Source: JARKQH01 sp964631605
GTDB lineage: Bacteria; Verrucomicrobiota; Verrucomicrobiia; Limisphaerales; UBA8199
Assembly (NCBI GenBank): GCA_964631605.1
Contig: CAZVYG010000081.1
Location: 1-22,078 of the forward strand
Direction: 5' to 3'
Length of the DNA stretch: 22,078 nucleotides
The notes below the pieces were generated by a model, which made no database searches, had not been told where the DNA came from, and worked only from the letters and a program-made list of their open reading frames with translations. The position numbers and the translations under genes were made by a program. Positions 22,004 to 22,078 of the stretch are shown piece after piece (positions within the stretch are counted from its first letter, which is position 1; every line of letters begins with the position of its first letter).

Positions 22004-22078
22004 CTACCTTGCCAACTCGCCGTTGGTGAGCCAGACTAGCTCCACCAACAACGGTGCGTGGCGCATGACGACGACCAA
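22004..22078 (-). CDS. Possible 3' end of a minus-strand gene cut by the window edge
   Basis: On the minus strand the frame is open from the window end to a TAG at 22006-22004 and would encode 24 residues ending LVELVWLTNGELAR. It is too short to recognise, and the composition is merely compatible with a protein C-terminus. Chance is equally likely. Confidence 0.2.
   Translation of the reverse strand: MVVVMRHAPLLVELVWLTNGELAR

Overview
The window is GC-rich and reads like a chromosome segment of a Verrucomicrobiota bacterium, probably of the Pedosphaera/Limisphaera type. This is inference from gene content, not from a marker gene. Pointers are a pseudopilin with the AFTLIELLVVIAIIAILA leader, a beta-helix protein with the N-terminal TFTVTNLNDSGAGSLRQA-type domain, a DUF1080 lipoprotein, an arylsulfatase, a COG1579/CT398-type coiled-coil zinc protein, and gene-poor intervals packed with palindromes and short tandem repeats. 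No rRNA, tRNA, CRISPR array, phage gene or intact insertion sequence was recognised.

Layout. 1-1639: 3' part of a fused CysN-CysC sulfate-activation enzyme, convergent with an MscS-type channel (1694-2521, minus). 2688-7051: a secreted protein with nine tandem beta-helix repeats, a HisJ-like PHP phosphatase and a DUF1080 lipoprotein, all on plus. 7090-7818 (minus): the coiled-coil zinc-ribbon protein. 7967-9602: an HtrA/Deg protease overlapping a small GGQ release-factor-like protein. 9633-10804 (minus): a pseudopilin followed by a small lipoprotein. 11141-12472: a secreted protein with three FAS1 domains, ended by a good intrinsic terminator. 12726-15635: a bifunctional fucokinase/GDP-fucose pyrophosphorylase (Fkp). 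15937-16376: a vapB antitoxin gene followed by a collapsed vapC. 16495-19026: prmC, murA and a small membrane-anchored protein, all overlapping and presumably co-transcribed. 19100-19624: a zinc-ribbon protein with an unassigned C-terminal domain. 20069-21529: a secreted sulfatase.

The clearest non-coding structure lies between 19632 and 19987 and again at 21797-21868. It is a cluster of perfect hairpins whose stems differ completely while the loops recur (TCCC or its complement GGGA, TCC or GGA). It includes an exact 49-bp duplication at a 120-bp interval. A seven-unit 8-bp tandem repeat lies at 21923-21978. Several genes (hisJ-like, vapB, prmC) have a TAnnnT hexamer 6-7 nt before the start codon and no Shine-Dalgarno sequence, which suggests leaderless transcripts.

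Functionally, housekeeping genes (murA, prmC, htrA, sulfate activation) are mixed with surface and polysaccharide-related genes (beta-helix, FAS1, DUF1080, Fkp, sulfatase). A role in fucose- or sulfate-containing glycans is possible, but the genes are not arranged as one polysaccharide-utilisation locus.
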